The notes beneath the pieces are model-generated. The model did not search any database. It was given only the letters and a program-made list of their open reading frames with translations, and had not been told where the DNA came from. DNA of 64,000 nt from Candidatus Chryseobacterium colombiense (GTDB lineage Bacteria; Bacteroidota; Bacteroidia; Flavobacteriales; Weeksellaceae). Positions 24,263-33,182 of the stretch are shown here, in pieces (position 1 is the stretch's first letter; the number at the start of each line of letters is the position of its first letter). The DNA lies in assembly GCA_029203185.1 (NCBI GenBank), contig CP119310.1, forward strand, positions 1,674,001 through 1,738,000, given 5' to 3'. The translations under genes and the position numbers were made by a program.

Positions 24263-26524
24263 ATGTTAAAGAAAACCGCCATTGTAAGTTTATTCACGCT
24301 TATTTCTGCTTCGTATATGGCTCAAAATACTATTCTACCCGTTTATTTAGACGAATCAAAACCCGTTGAGCAACGAGTTCAGGATGCACTTTCCAGAATG
24401 ACACTGGAAGAAAAAGTGGCCATGCTTCATGCACAGTCGAAATTCAGTTCCCCGGGAGTTCCAAGACTCGGAATTCCTGAATTCTGGACGACAGACGGAC
24501 CTCATGGAGTTCGCCCTGAAGTAATGTGGGACGAATGGAACCAGGCCGGCTGGACCAATGATTCAATTATTGCCTATCCTGCTTTGACAGCACTTTCTGC
24601 AACATGGAACAAAAAAATGTCTTGGAACTACGGAAAAGCGCTTGGAGAAGAAGCCCGTTACAGAAAAAAAGACATTCTTCTGGGACCCGGAGTAAATATT
24701 TACAGAACTCCACTAAACGGAAGAAACTTTGAGTATATGGGGGAAGATCCTTATTTAACATCAAAAATGGTGGTTCCATACATCAGAGGAGTTCAATCCA
24801 ATGGTGTGGCAACTTCTGTGAAACATTTCGCTCTGAACAATCAGGAAATGTTCCGTCACACAAGTAATGTAAAAGTGGATGACAGAACATTGTATGAAAT
24901 TTATCTTCCGGCTTTCAAAGCGGCTGTAACGGAAGGAGATTCCTGGACGATCATGGGAGCTTACGACATGTACAAAGGGCAGTATGCAAGTCAGAACCAA
25001 TATCTTTTGAATGATATTTTAAAAGGGGAATGGAAATATAAAGGAGTTGTAGTTTCCGATTGGGGTGCAGTAAACAATACCGAACAGGCTATTCACAACG
25101 GATTAGACCTGGAATTCGGAAGCTGGACCAACGGACTTTCTGCCGGAACGAAAAATGCTTATGATAATTATTATTTGGCAAAACCTTACCTAGATTTAAT
25201 TAAATCCGGGAAAGTAGGGACAAAAGAGCTTGATGATAAAGTTTCAAGACTTTTAAGTTTAGCTTATAAAACAACGATGAACAGAAACAAGCCTTTCGGA
25301 AACATCGCTTCTGAAGAGCACAAAGCGATTGCTAAAGAAATCGGAGAAGAGGGAATTGTTTTGCTGAAAAACCAGGGAAATGTACTCCCTATAGACATCA
25401 ATAAAGCTAAAAAAATTGCTGTGATTGGTGAAAATGCAATCAAGATCATGACTGTTGGCGGAGGTTCTTCATCATTAAAAGTAAAATATGAAACACTTCC
25501 TTTGGATGGAATTAAAGCAAGATTCGGTAAACAGTCTGATGTACAATATGCGAGAGGTTATGTGGGAGATATTGGTGGAGAATACAACGGTGTAAAATCC
25601 GGACAGGATCTGAAAGATGACCGTTCTCCTGCTGAATTACTAAATGAAGCTGTTGAACTGGCTAAAAAATCTGATTATGTAATTTTCGTTGGAGGATTAA
25701 ATAAAGCTGATTTCCAGGATAGTGAAGGAAATGACAGAAAAAGTTACGGATTGCCCTACAATCAGGACAATGTAATTGCTGCCTTGGCAAAAGCAAATAA
25801 AAATCTTGCGGTAGTTCTAATTTCAGGAAATGCAGTGGCAATGCCTTGGATTAAGGAAGTTCCTACTGTTTTACAATCCTGGTATTTAGGTTCTGAAGCA
25901 GGAAATTCCATCGCTTCAATTTTGGCTGGAGACGCGAATCCATCAGGAAAATTACCATTTACTTTCCCGGTAAAGCTAGAAGACAATTCAGCTCACCAAT
26001 TAGGAGAATACCCTGGTCAGAAAGATGAATTGGCAGCCGGAAAAGGAAAAGATCAGAAAAACCCGATCAACATCACGTACAATGAAGGAATCTTTGTAGG
26101 GTACAGATGGCATGATACGAAAAAAATCAAACCTTTATTCAGTTTCGGACATGGTTTAAGCTATACCACTTTCGAGTTTGGAAAAGCTAAAGCAGATAAA
26201 ACTACAATGTCTCAGGATGACAAAATTACGTTTACGGTTTCTGTGAAAAATACAGGAAAAAAAGCCGGAGCAGAAGTTGCCCAGTTATATATTTCCGACT
26301 TAAAATCGTCTGTTGAAAGACCGACCAAAGAATTGAAAGGTTTTGAAAAAGTATTTTTAAATCCGGGAGAAGAAAAAGAGGTAACATTTACTATTGATAA
26401 ATCTGCTCTAAGTTTCTTTGATGCTCAAAAACACGACTGGGTCGCTGAACCCGGAGACTTTGAAGCACAAATCGGAAATTCTTCTGATGCTATTAAAACG
26501 AAAGTTAAATTTACTTTGAAGTAG
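24263..26524 (+). CDS. Secreted glycoside hydrolase family 3 beta-glucosidase (BglX-type)
   Basis: Cleaves terminal beta-linked glucose (or related sugars) in the periplasm. From the ATG at 24263 the protein is 753 aa, with a signal peptide ending near MAQ (residue 20). The GH3 N-terminal barrel contains KHFALNNQE (near 187) and the nucleophile Asp267 in GVVVSDWGAV. The C-terminal GH3 domain (from about 360) and a fibronectin-III-like domain (from about 640, VSVKNTGKKAGAEVAQLYISD) complete the standard three-domain layout. An upstream TTG start was rejected because it lies in the promoter. It stands alone with its own promoter and terminator; no SusC/D pair is adjacent. Confidence 0.93.
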   Translation: MLKKTAIVSLFTLISASYMAQNTILPVYLDESKPVEQRVQDALSRMTLEEKVAMLHAQSKFSSPGVPRLGIPEFWTTDGPHGVRPEVMWDEWNQAGWTNDSIIAYPALTALSATWNKKMSWNYGKALGEEARYRKKDILLGPGVNIYRTPLNGRNFEYMGEDPYLTSKMVVPYIRGVQSNGVATSVKHFALNNQEMFRHTSNVKVDDRTLYEIYLPAFKAAVTEGDSWTIMGAYDMYKGQYASQNQYLLNDILKGEWKYKGVVVSDWGAVNNTEQAIHNGLDLEFGSWTNGLSAGTKNAYDNYYLAKPYLDLIKSGKVGTKELDDKVSRLLSLAYKTTMNRNKPFGNIASEEHKAIAKEIGEEGIVLLKNQGNVLPIDINKAKKIAVIGENAIKIMTVGGGSSSLKVKYETLPLDGIKARFGKQSDVQYARGYVGDIGGEYNGVKSGQDLKDDRSPAELLNEAVELAKKSDYVIFVGGLNKADFQDSEGNDRKSYGLPYNQDNVIAALAKANKNLAVVLISGNAVAMPWIKEVPTVLQSWYLGSEAGNSIASILAGDANPSGKLPFTFPVKLEDNSAHQLGEYPGQKDELAAGKGKDQKNPINITYNEGIFVGYRWHDTKKIKPLFSFGHGLSYTTFEFGKAKADKTTMSQDDKITFTVSVKNTGKKAGAEVAQLYISDLKSSVERPTKELKGFEKVFLNPGEEKEVTFTIDKSALSFFDAQKHDWVAEPGDFEAQIGNSSDAIKTKVKFTLK

Positions 26525-26552
26525 TCTTACTTATTATATATTTCTAAAACGG

Positions 26553-26577
26553 GAAGAGTCCAATTGCTGGACTCTTC
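26553..26577. terminator. Bidirectional terminator
   Basis: GAAGAGTCC (26553-26561) and GGACTCTTC (26569-26577) form a perfect 9-bp stem between the converging GH3 and nitrilase-fusion genes. Confidence 0.85.
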
Positions 26578-26578
26578 T

Positions 26579-28081
26579 TTATTTTAAATAAGTTTCATAC
26601 AAATCTGTCCTCCTATCTTTCAAAACCTGTACAGAACCATGATAATGTAAATCTTTCAGAAGATTAAGGTCAACATCTACAATTAAAGTCATTTCTGTGT
26701 TGGGAGTTGCCTCTCCTTTTATTGCATTGGAAGGAAACGCAAAATCTGAAGGCGTGAAGACCGCTGCCTGCCCAAACTGAATATCCATATTATTAACACC
26801 CGGAAGATTTCCTACACAGCCTGCAATAGCAACGTAGCATTCGTTTTCAATTGCTCTGGCTGCCGCACAATGCCTTACTCTGATATACGCATTCTGAGTA
26901 TCGGTAAGATAAGGCACAAACAGGATTTTCATTCCCTGGTCCGCCAATATTCTCGGAAGCTCAGGAAATTCTACGTCATAGCAGATTACCAATCCTATTT
27001 TACCACAGTCGGTATCAAAAACTTTAATCTCATTCCCTCCTTTCATTCCATAATACTTCTTTTCATTGGGCGTGATGTGAATTTTCCTGTATTCATCTAT
27101 TCTTCCGTCCCTGTGCAGAAGATAACTTACATTATATAGATCATTATTCTCAAATACCGGCATACTTCCTGAGATAATGTTCACATTGTAACTGATGGCT
27201 AATTCAGAAATTTTACTTTTAATATCTTCAGTCATTTTGGCCAGCTCAATCATACTGTCTCTTCCTGATAAGCTATTGAACGGAGCTAATAAAGGTGTAT
27301 TAAAGAGTTCCGGAAAAAGAACAAAATCCGATTTATAATCTCCCATTACATCCACAAAAAATTCCACCTGCTCATAAAAAGCATCAATATCCTTAAACTG
27401 TCTCATCTGCCACTGCACAAGACCGATCCTTATAATACTGTCCTGCATCGTATTTGGTTTTTTACTGTAATAGATGTTGTTCCATTGCAGCAAAACAGCG
27501 TTTTCTCTGGACGATTCATCTTCCGGAAGGTATTTTTTCAGCACCTTGATAGGAAGAAAGTTATTGGACAACTGAAATGAAAGAACCGGATCATAAATTT
27601 CTTTATCTCTCACCTTACGTATATAATCTCTGGCAGAAAGTTCGTGGCTGTATTCGTGATAATTCGGAATTCTCCCGCCCAGAACAATAGATTTCAGATT
27701 CAACAGTTCACAAAGCTCTTTACGTGCATCATAGAGCCTTCTCCCCAGTCTCAGTTCACGATACTGCGGATCTACAAAAACTTCGATACCATACAAAACA
27801 TTTCCTGTGTCTGAATGGGTATTAAAGGTGTTATTTCCTGTAATATCACTGTAGGTATGATCATCTCCGAAATCTTCATAGTTCACAACAATTGAAAGAG
27901 CGACTGCCGCAAGTTTTCCATCCACCGTAATACAAATCTGACCTCGAGGAAAAATCTTGGTAAGCTTGGCAATACTTTTCTTTGACCAGACGTATTCTGA
28001 CATTTTAGGATAAGCAAGCTTCATAATTTCTACCAGTTCGTCATAATCTTCCAGCTTTAATGTTCGTGTTTCAATTTGCAT
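26579..28081 (-). CDS. GNAT acetyltransferase fused to a nitrilase-superfamily amidohydrolase
   Basis: Residues 1-200 are a GNAT domain (GIEVFVDPQYRELRLGRRLYDARKEL is the acetyl-CoA loop). Residues 215-500 are a carbon-nitrogen hydrolase with its full catalytic set: Glu258 in LFPE, Lys333 in YRKIHITP and Cys367 in VICYDVEFPE. This two-domain protein is widespread, and is annotated as a bifunctional GNAT/carbon-nitrogen hydrolase. Its substrate is unknown. It likely hydrolyses a linear amide in the cytosol. Length 500 aa matches the family. Confidence 0.93.
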   Translation of the reverse strand: MQIETRTLKLEDYDELVEIMKLAYPKMSEYVWSKKSIAKLTKIFPRGQICITVDGKLAAVALSIVVNYEDFGDDHTYSDITGNNTFNTHSDTGNVLYGIEVFVDPQYRELRLGRRLYDARKELCELLNLKSIVLGGRIPNYHEYSHELSARDYIRKVRDKEIYDPVLSFQLSNNFLPIKVLKKYLPEDESSRENAVLLQWNNIYYSKKPNTMQDSIIRIGLVQWQMRQFKDIDAFYEQVEFFVDVMGDYKSDFVLFPELFNTPLLAPFNSLSGRDSMIELAKMTEDIKSKISELAISYNVNIISGSMPVFENNDLYNVSYLLHRDGRIDEYRKIHITPNEKKYYGMKGGNEIKVFDTDCGKIGLVICYDVEFPELPRILADQGMKILFVPYLTDTQNAYIRVRHCAAARAIENECYVAIAGCVGNLPGVNNMDIQFGQAAVFTPSDFAFPSNAIKGEATPNTEMTLIVDVDLNLLKDLHYHGSVQVLKDRRTDLYETYLK

Positions 28082-28250
28082 ATTGTTTATTTTTATGATT
28101 TGTAAAAAGTAATAGCTATTCCATATGTGATGCTAATTGCTAATACAACTAAAATATACGGAATTTTTGATTTTAAAGATTAATATTTTTGTGCTCTTTT
28201 TAATTATTTGTTAAGTTTACTTATTGAAATTTGACTTAAACTAATACAAA

Positions 28251-28793
28251 ATGAGCAATCAGGTTAAAACCTTCAGAGAGCAACACCATATGACACAATC
28301 CGAGCTTGCTGAAAAATCGGGACTTTCATTAAGGACCATTCAGAGGATTGAGGCAGGAAATATTCCCAAAGGCTTTACTCTAAAAGCCATTGCAAAGGCC
28401 TTGCAAACTGAACCTGAAAAGATCGTGCCATCTGTTCAGGAAAAAGCCCAAAATAACAGAGCAAAACTGATCAACCTATCGGCTTTAGCCGGCCTTATTA
28501 TTCCATTCGGAGGCGTGGTTCTGCCTTTAATTCTGACTCATAAAACCCAAGATATTAAGACCAAAGAGATCGGAAAAGACATTATCAGTATACAAATTTT
28601 ATTAGCTGCTGTTTTGTCTCTTTTTATGATTGTAAGTCCGTTTATTCAGCACCTTTCAGGAACCCGGTTTCCTCTTTTTCTTATCCCTCTTGTCAGCTTA
28701 CTCGTTGTAAAACTGTTCATTATTATCAGAAACGGCATCAGTTTGAACCAAAGCAACAATTTATATATTAAACTGAAAACCAATTTTTTATAG
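28251..28793 (+). CDS. XRE-family regulator with C-terminal membrane segments
   Basis: Residues 5-62 are a Cro/C1-type helix-turn-helix (MTQSELAEKSGLSLRTIQRIEAG). After a short linker come three hydrophobic segments (about residues 75-95, 110-132 and 138-160), so this is probably a membrane-tethered regulator. Such HTH plus membrane proteins are common in Bacteroidota and their targets are unknown. The aspartic-protease-like gene follows 87 bases downstream on the same strand. Confidence 0.82.
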   Translation: MSNQVKTFREQHHMTQSELAEKSGLSLRTIQRIEAGNIPKGFTLKAIAKALQTEPEKIVPSVQEKAQNNRAKLINLSALAGLIIPFGGVVLPLILTHKTQDIKTKEIGKDIISIQILLAAVLSLFMIVSPFIQHLSGTRFPLFLIPLVSLLVVKLFIIIRNGISLNQSNNLYIKLKTNFL

Positions 28794-28880
28794 TTTAAAA
28801 AATTTAATTGTCGTAAAATTGTCGCCTCGTTTTTGTAAGAACTCTGATTGAAATCCCCGAATCTTGCAAAAAATATAATA

Positions 28881-29792
28881 ATGAAAATTTTTAAGAAAAT
28901 TACGGTGACTTTTTTAGTCGTTTTGACCCTTGCTTTTGCTGGTGGCTATATTTATTTTAATCAGAAATTCACTCCCGAAAAAAATTATTTAACAGTAAAA
29001 AACGAAAGCGGAAAAGTTTCTATGATATGGCTAGGAAATGATAAGAATGCTTTGCTTGTCCCTGTTCATTTTCCGGCAGATTCCACCACTTATCATTTAC
29101 AGTTTGATACTGGTTCTCCTTCCACGGTATTATATACCCAGGCTATTAAAAAGATTAAAGCAATACAGATCAATCATGGCCGGGCAAAAGCATTATTTAC
29201 TTTAGGAAAAACTGAAATCTCTTCATCTCAGTTCAAGATTATCGATCAGGGTAAAAACCATCATAAAGACACTCTCCGTATTATCGGGACTTTGGGTTCA
29301 GATATTATGGAAAATACTAAAACCCTTATCAATTTTAAAGAAAATTATTTAGTTTTTAATCTTTCAAAAACGCCTTCTCAATACCAAAGTCATCTGAGAG
29401 ATTTTAAATTTAAAAAGAGAAAAATTATTTTAGAAGGGATATTGAAGGATCAAGAAGAGCAGTTCCTGTTCGATTCCGGAACGAGTGCATATGAATTGTT
29501 GACCAATAAAGAAACCTGGGTTAATTTAAAATCTTCAAACTCCAAAGTCAATATTGAGAAAGCTCAATCATGGCAGAATATTCTTACCACATTTACTGCA
29601 ACCTGTAATCAGGATATTCAATTTCAAAACAAGAAAATTCAACTCCGACATATCACTTATGTAGAAGGTTTTTCACAGACACAATATGCCCTTATGAAGT
29701 TTTCCGGAATGACGGGAATGCTTGGGAATACTGTTTTTCTGAACAATGTTTTATATCTGGATTGCAAGAATGAAAAATTTGCCATAGAATAA
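28881..29792 (+). CDS. Two-lobed aspartic-protease-like exported protein
   Basis: An N-terminal membrane/signal segment (residues 5-25) precedes a body with two Asp-containing motifs: FDTGSPST near residue 77 and FDSGTSAY near residue 195. D-T/S-G twice in one chain, about 115 residues apart, is the layout of pepsin-like or retropepsin-like proteases in which each lobe gives one catalytic Asp. Bacterial relatives more often carry one motif. No other known domain is seen. The ATG at 28881 is chosen over an upstream TTG because the hydrophobic segment starts right after it. Confidence 0.6.
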   Translation: MKIFKKITVTFLVVLTLAFAGGYIYFNQKFTPEKNYLTVKNESGKVSMIWLGNDKNALLVPVHFPADSTTYHLQFDTGSPSTVLYTQAIKKIKAIQINHGRAKALFTLGKTEISSSQFKIIDQGKNHHKDTLRIIGTLGSDIMENTKTLINFKENYLVFNLSKTPSQYQSHLRDFKFKKRKIILEGILKDQEEQFLFDSGTSAYELLTNKETWVNLKSSNSKVNIEKAQSWQNILTTFTATCNQDIQFQNKKIQLRHITYVEGFSQTQYALMKFSGMTGMLGNTVFLNNVLYLDCKNEKFAIE

Positions 29793-29846
29793 GCTTATCC
29801 TTTAGATTTTTTTTATCTTTCCTTTTCATAAAATAACCTTACAACA

Positions 29847-30230
29847 ATGAAAAGAGTAACAGGAATAGGCGGAATTTTCTTCAAATGTAAAGATCCTAAT
29901 GCCATGAATGATTGGTATAAAACCCACTTAGGATTTGAAACCAGCCCTTACGGAACAAGTTTTGAATGGCGCGAAGAACATGACTCTTCCAAGAAAGGAA
30001 CAACACAATGGGCTCCATTTTCCGAGGACACGAAATATTTCGAGCCGGCAACCAAAGAATTTATGATCAACTACAGAGTGGAAAATCTGGAAGCTCTGGT
30101 GGAAGAATTAAAGAAGGAAAATGTAACTATTCTCGACGAAATTCAGACTTTTGATTATGGAAAATTCATTCATATTTTAGATATGGAAGGAAATAAAATA
30201 GAACTGTGGGAACCTACAGATCATGAGTAA
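29847..30230 (+). CDS. VOC-superfamily (glyoxalase-like) protein
   Basis: A 127-aa vicinal-oxygen-chelate domain: GGIFFKCKDPNAMNDWYKTHLGFE at the N-terminus and HILDMEGNKIELWEP at the C-terminus, where the Glu is the usual metal ligand. Members act in glyoxal detoxification, ring cleavage or antibiotic binding; substrate unknown. A strong terminator follows. Confidence 0.85.
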   Translation: MKRVTGIGGIFFKCKDPNAMNDWYKTHLGFETSPYGTSFEWREEHDSSKKGTTQWAPFSEDTKYFEPATKEFMINYRVENLEALVEELKKENVTILDEIQTFDYGKFIHILDMEGNKIELWEPTDHE

Positions 30231-30250
30231 TTCATTATTTTTTTAATGAT

Positions 30251-30293
30251 AAAAGGCTAAAAGAGCAGCAATTAATCCGTCTTTTAGCCTTTT
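30251..30293. terminator. Perfect 14-bp bidirectional terminator
   Basis: AAAAGGCTAAAAGA (30251-30264) pairs fully with TCTTTTAGCCTTTT (30280-30293) between the converging VOC and AraC genes. Confidence 0.9.
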
Positions 30294-30307
30294 TTAAACC
30301 TTTTCTA

Positions 30308-31282
30308 TTAACGCCTCACCTGGCTCGGAGTAATACCAAACTTTTTCCTGAATGCACTACTAAAATGCTGTAATGAGCAGTACCCCAATTCATACGCTAT
30401 TTCAGTAGCTTGTTTTTTGCCTTCAAGCAGATTATTTTTTGCCAGTTCTAAACGTAAATCAGACAAATAAGAAAAAGCTGTTTGATTAAACACTTCTTTA
30501 AAGCCCCGTTTCAGTTTGTATTCATTTAACCCTGTTATTTTTGCCAATTCTACCAATGTTGGTGGTGATTCTATATTTTTGACCAGATAATCACGGGCAA
30601 ATACGATTCGTTCTTTGTCGTAATCAGATTTGATATATGCAGATTCTGAATTTTGAAAGTTATTAAACGATTCTGCCTGTAAAACAAGTAACTCAATTGT
30701 TTTTGAAAGAAGGAATAATCTCTTTAAGCCATTCGTATAATCACAATTCAAAATCGAATTAATGCAGGTTTGTAAAGGCAGATCGATATTCAGATTAGAA
30801 TTTGAAAAAGCTACAGGTATTCCTAGAATTATTTTGTCTGCAAACTGTTTCAGTGATTCATTCCCGTTTTTGGATATTTTCAAAAAGGAATCCTTTGAAA
30901 ACTGAATCATAAATGATTTCATCCGCAACTCGTCAACCTTCATTTTGCCTTCAGCGCTTGTGCCATAGAATAAATTATGCTGGTTCGCATTCAATACAAA
31001 AGAATTGCTCATTCCATCCTGTTGTATTGAAGTTCTTCCTTGCAAATTAAAATGCATGGTTACTAATTCCGAATCTCCTTTCCAATCCAGTTCGGTTGGT
31101 TTATCAAGATCAGTTTCGGAATATAAAATCTTGATGCCATCAAAAAGCCATTGTTTGCCTGTTAATTGTCCAAAAGGGATGCTGATCTTAAAGACATCTT
31201 CTTTAAAACCTTGGTTGCTAAAGTTATTTTCTTCGAAGGCCATTTTAAAAGCCTTTTCATTATTTCTTAACTCAAATCCCAT
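30308..31282 (-). CDS. AraC-family transcriptional regulator
   Basis: A 324-aa protein with an AraC DNA-binding domain in the last ~100 residues (LVELAKITGLNEYKLKRGFKEVF and ATEIAYELGYCSLQHFSSAFRKKFGITPSQVRR). The N-terminal ~210 residues look like the ligand/oligomerisation domain of PchR/YesS-type regulators. It is divergent from the membrane protein/monooxygenase pair at 31447-33121 and likely controls it. Cofactor unknown. Confidence 0.88.
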   Translation of the reverse strand: MGFELRNNEKAFKMAFEENNFSNQGFKEDVFKISIPFGQLTGKQWLFDGIKILYSETDLDKPTELDWKGDSELVTMHFNLQGRTSIQQDGMSNSFVLNANQHNLFYGTSAEGKMKVDELRMKSFMIQFSKDSFLKISKNGNESLKQFADKIILGIPVAFSNSNLNIDLPLQTCINSILNCDYTNGLKRLFLLSKTIELLVLQAESFNNFQNSESAYIKSDYDKERIVFARDYLVKNIESPPTLVELAKITGLNEYKLKRGFKEVFNQTAFSYLSDLRLELAKNNLLEGKKQATEIAYELGYCSLQHFSSAFRKKFGITPSQVRR

Positions 31283-31318
31283 TGCTCCCTATTTTGCCAG
31301 TTTAACTCCTTTTTTTGC

Positions 31319-31361
31319 AACCTCATCTTTTGATCAGAAAATAATTTTGTACTGTGAGGTT
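31319..31361. promoter_or_regulatory. Inverted repeat flanking a -7 box in the AraC/monooxygenase divergent promoter
   Basis: AACCTCA (31319-31325) and TGAGGTT (31355-31361) flank TAATTTTG (31342-31349), a -7 box facing the 31447 gene. They are candidate half-sites for the divergent AraC protein. Confidence 0.35.
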
Positions 31362-31446
31362 ATGCAAGATGAAACAAAATCAAAGTTAGAAAAAATTCCA
31401 TAGCCTGATTTACCTAAGAACATAGACCGTACCATCAATTTTAAAC

Positions 31447-31944
31447 ATGGACAATACATATCAATACTCAAACGCTACCAAATGGTTATTTTATGCCATC
31501 TGTGCTTACTTTATAATGAATGGTGCACAATTATGGGAAACCGTTCTGATGGTTCCTGCGTGGACAGCAGCTCCGCCTTCTTCATTAATCTTTTTTCAAA
31601 AACCTTATGGCCTGGATTTTAAAGTGTTCTGGATCATAACACATGGAGTACATGAATTAATATTTATTGCAGCTTTAATTTTTAACTGGAAGATCAGGAA
31701 ACGCAGAAATTTAATTTTACTGGTTTTGGCCGGACATATTGCAGTCAGGATTTGGACATTACTGTATTTTGCCCCGACAATCATGGAGTTCCAGCAATTA
31801 CCGTATAGCAATACTGTTGATGTATTCTTACAGGAAAAAGCCGCTCAATGGCGCAATCTGAATGATCTGAGAGTGGCGATATTTTTTATGCTTAATTTTT
31901 TACTAATACCCGGATTAAAAATTAAAGAGAAAAACAATGAATAA
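31447..31944 (+). CDS. Four-TM membrane protein of unknown function
   Basis: A 165-aa protein with four hydrophobic segments (residues 12-30, 58-78, 86-105 and 138-157). It resembles in layout the small DUF1772/anthrone-oxygenase-like or DoxX-like membrane families, but I see no decisive motif. Its stop overlaps the start of the FAD monooxygenase by eight bases, so the two are translationally coupled and probably work on the same compound. Confidence 0.65.
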   Translation: MDNTYQYSNATKWLFYAICAYFIMNGAQLWETVLMVPAWTAAPPSSLIFFQKPYGLDFKVFWIITHGVHELIFIAALIFNWKIRKRRNLILLVLAGHIAVRIWTLLYFAPTIMEFQQLPYSNTVDVFLQEKAAQWRNLNDLRVAIFFMLNFLLIPGLKIKEKNNE

Positions 31945-33121
31945 AAAAGCAATCATCATAGGTGCAGGTGTAGCAGGACCAATTCTGGCTTTACAACTAA
32001 AAAAAATAGGATTTGACTCTGAAATATTTGAATCGAGATCAGAAGACAACACAAAAGAAGGCGCTTTTTTAGGACTTACTCCTAATGGCCTGAATGTATT
32101 AAAAGAGTTTGTTGATTTGAGGAAGCTTAAAGAAGATTATACTCCTGGCTCAATAAAGTTTTTCAATTCCAAAGGAAAAAAGATAGCCGACCTGGAAACA
32201 GCTTACCAAAAGGAACAATATGGTGTTGAGACCATTCAGATTAAAAGATCAAATCTCAATATATATGCCCGGATAGCCGCAAAAGCAGCAGGTATAAAAA
32301 TATTTTATGATAAAAAATTTATTAAGTATCATGAAACAAATGAGCAGGTAATCGCATATTTTGCTGATGGAACTTCAGCCGCTGCTGATATAATGATCGG
32401 TTGTGACGGGATGTTTTCTGAGGTTAGAAGTCAATTATTTCAGGACATTTCCGCAATTCGATATACAAAACTCATCTCTACTGGTGGTTACGCAAAAATC
32501 CCTGAGCTTTCAAAACCGTTGGATTCAATACGGATGACCTTTGGCGAAAGGGGGTTCTTTGCTTATTCGGTTTCAGACCAAGGTGAGGTTTGGTGGTTTA
32601 ACAACTATTTCAGAGAGCAGCAACCAAAGCCATACGAAATAGAAAATACATTAAAAACTGAAATTCAGGACCATTTGGTAATCGTTCATAAAAACGATGA
32701 TCCATTATTCTCCAAAATAATCAGAAACAGTCACGAAATTATTGCATATCCTGTTTATGATGTACCGAAACTTTCGCACTGGTACAAAGGCAGAGTTTGC
32801 CTTATCGGAGATGCTGCACATGGTATTTCTCCGCATATTGGACAGGGAGCATCATTGGCGTTGGAAGATACGGTTGTCATTGCTGAGTTATTAAAATTAC
32901 ATCAAGACTACGGAACTGCATTTCATATTTTTCAATCCGAGCGGCAGTCCAGAGTTGAAAAAGTCATAAAAAGCGCCAGAAAAGTAGGAGATACAAAAAC
33001 CAAAACGAATCCAATAGCAGCATGGTTCCGCGACCGCTTCATCGGCTTTTTCATCGGTAAGCAAATTAAACAACTCGACTGGATTTATAGTTGGACCTAT
33101 TCCAACAAGAATAATACCTAG
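31937..33121 (+). CDS. FAD-dependent monooxygenase (class A flavoprotein)
   Basis: A 394-aa aromatic-hydroxylase-type enzyme. The FAD Rossmann motif is IIGAGVAGPILALQLKKIG at residues 7-25 with FESR, the DG motif is IGCDGMFSEVR, and the GD motif is GDAAHGISPHIGQGASLALEDT. It belongs to the same broad family as the enzyme at 14147 but the two are only distantly similar. Cotranscribed with the four-TM protein and divergent from an AraC gene, so probably an inducible oxidation of a small hydrophobic compound. Confidence 0.88.
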   Translation: MNKKAIIIGAGVAGPILALQLKKIGFDSEIFESRSEDNTKEGAFLGLTPNGLNVLKEFVDLRKLKEDYTPGSIKFFNSKGKKIADLETAYQKEQYGVETIQIKRSNLNIYARIAAKAAGIKIFYDKKFIKYHETNEQVIAYFADGTSAAADIMIGCDGMFSEVRSQLFQDISAIRYTKLISTGGYAKIPELSKPLDSIRMTFGERGFFAYSVSDQGEVWWFNNYFREQQPKPYEIENTLKTEIQDHLVIVHKNDDPLFSKIIRNSHEIIAYPVYDVPKLSHWYKGRVCLIGDAAHGISPHIGQGASLALEDTVVIAELLKLHQDYGTAFHIFQSERQSRVEKVIKSARKVGDTKTKTNPIAAWFRDRFIGFFIGKQIKQLDWIYSWTYSNKNNT

Positions 33122-33182
33122 TTATTCTCACATCAATAATACTCGTTAGTATTTACGAACAGCCTTAATGATTTCTAAAATA

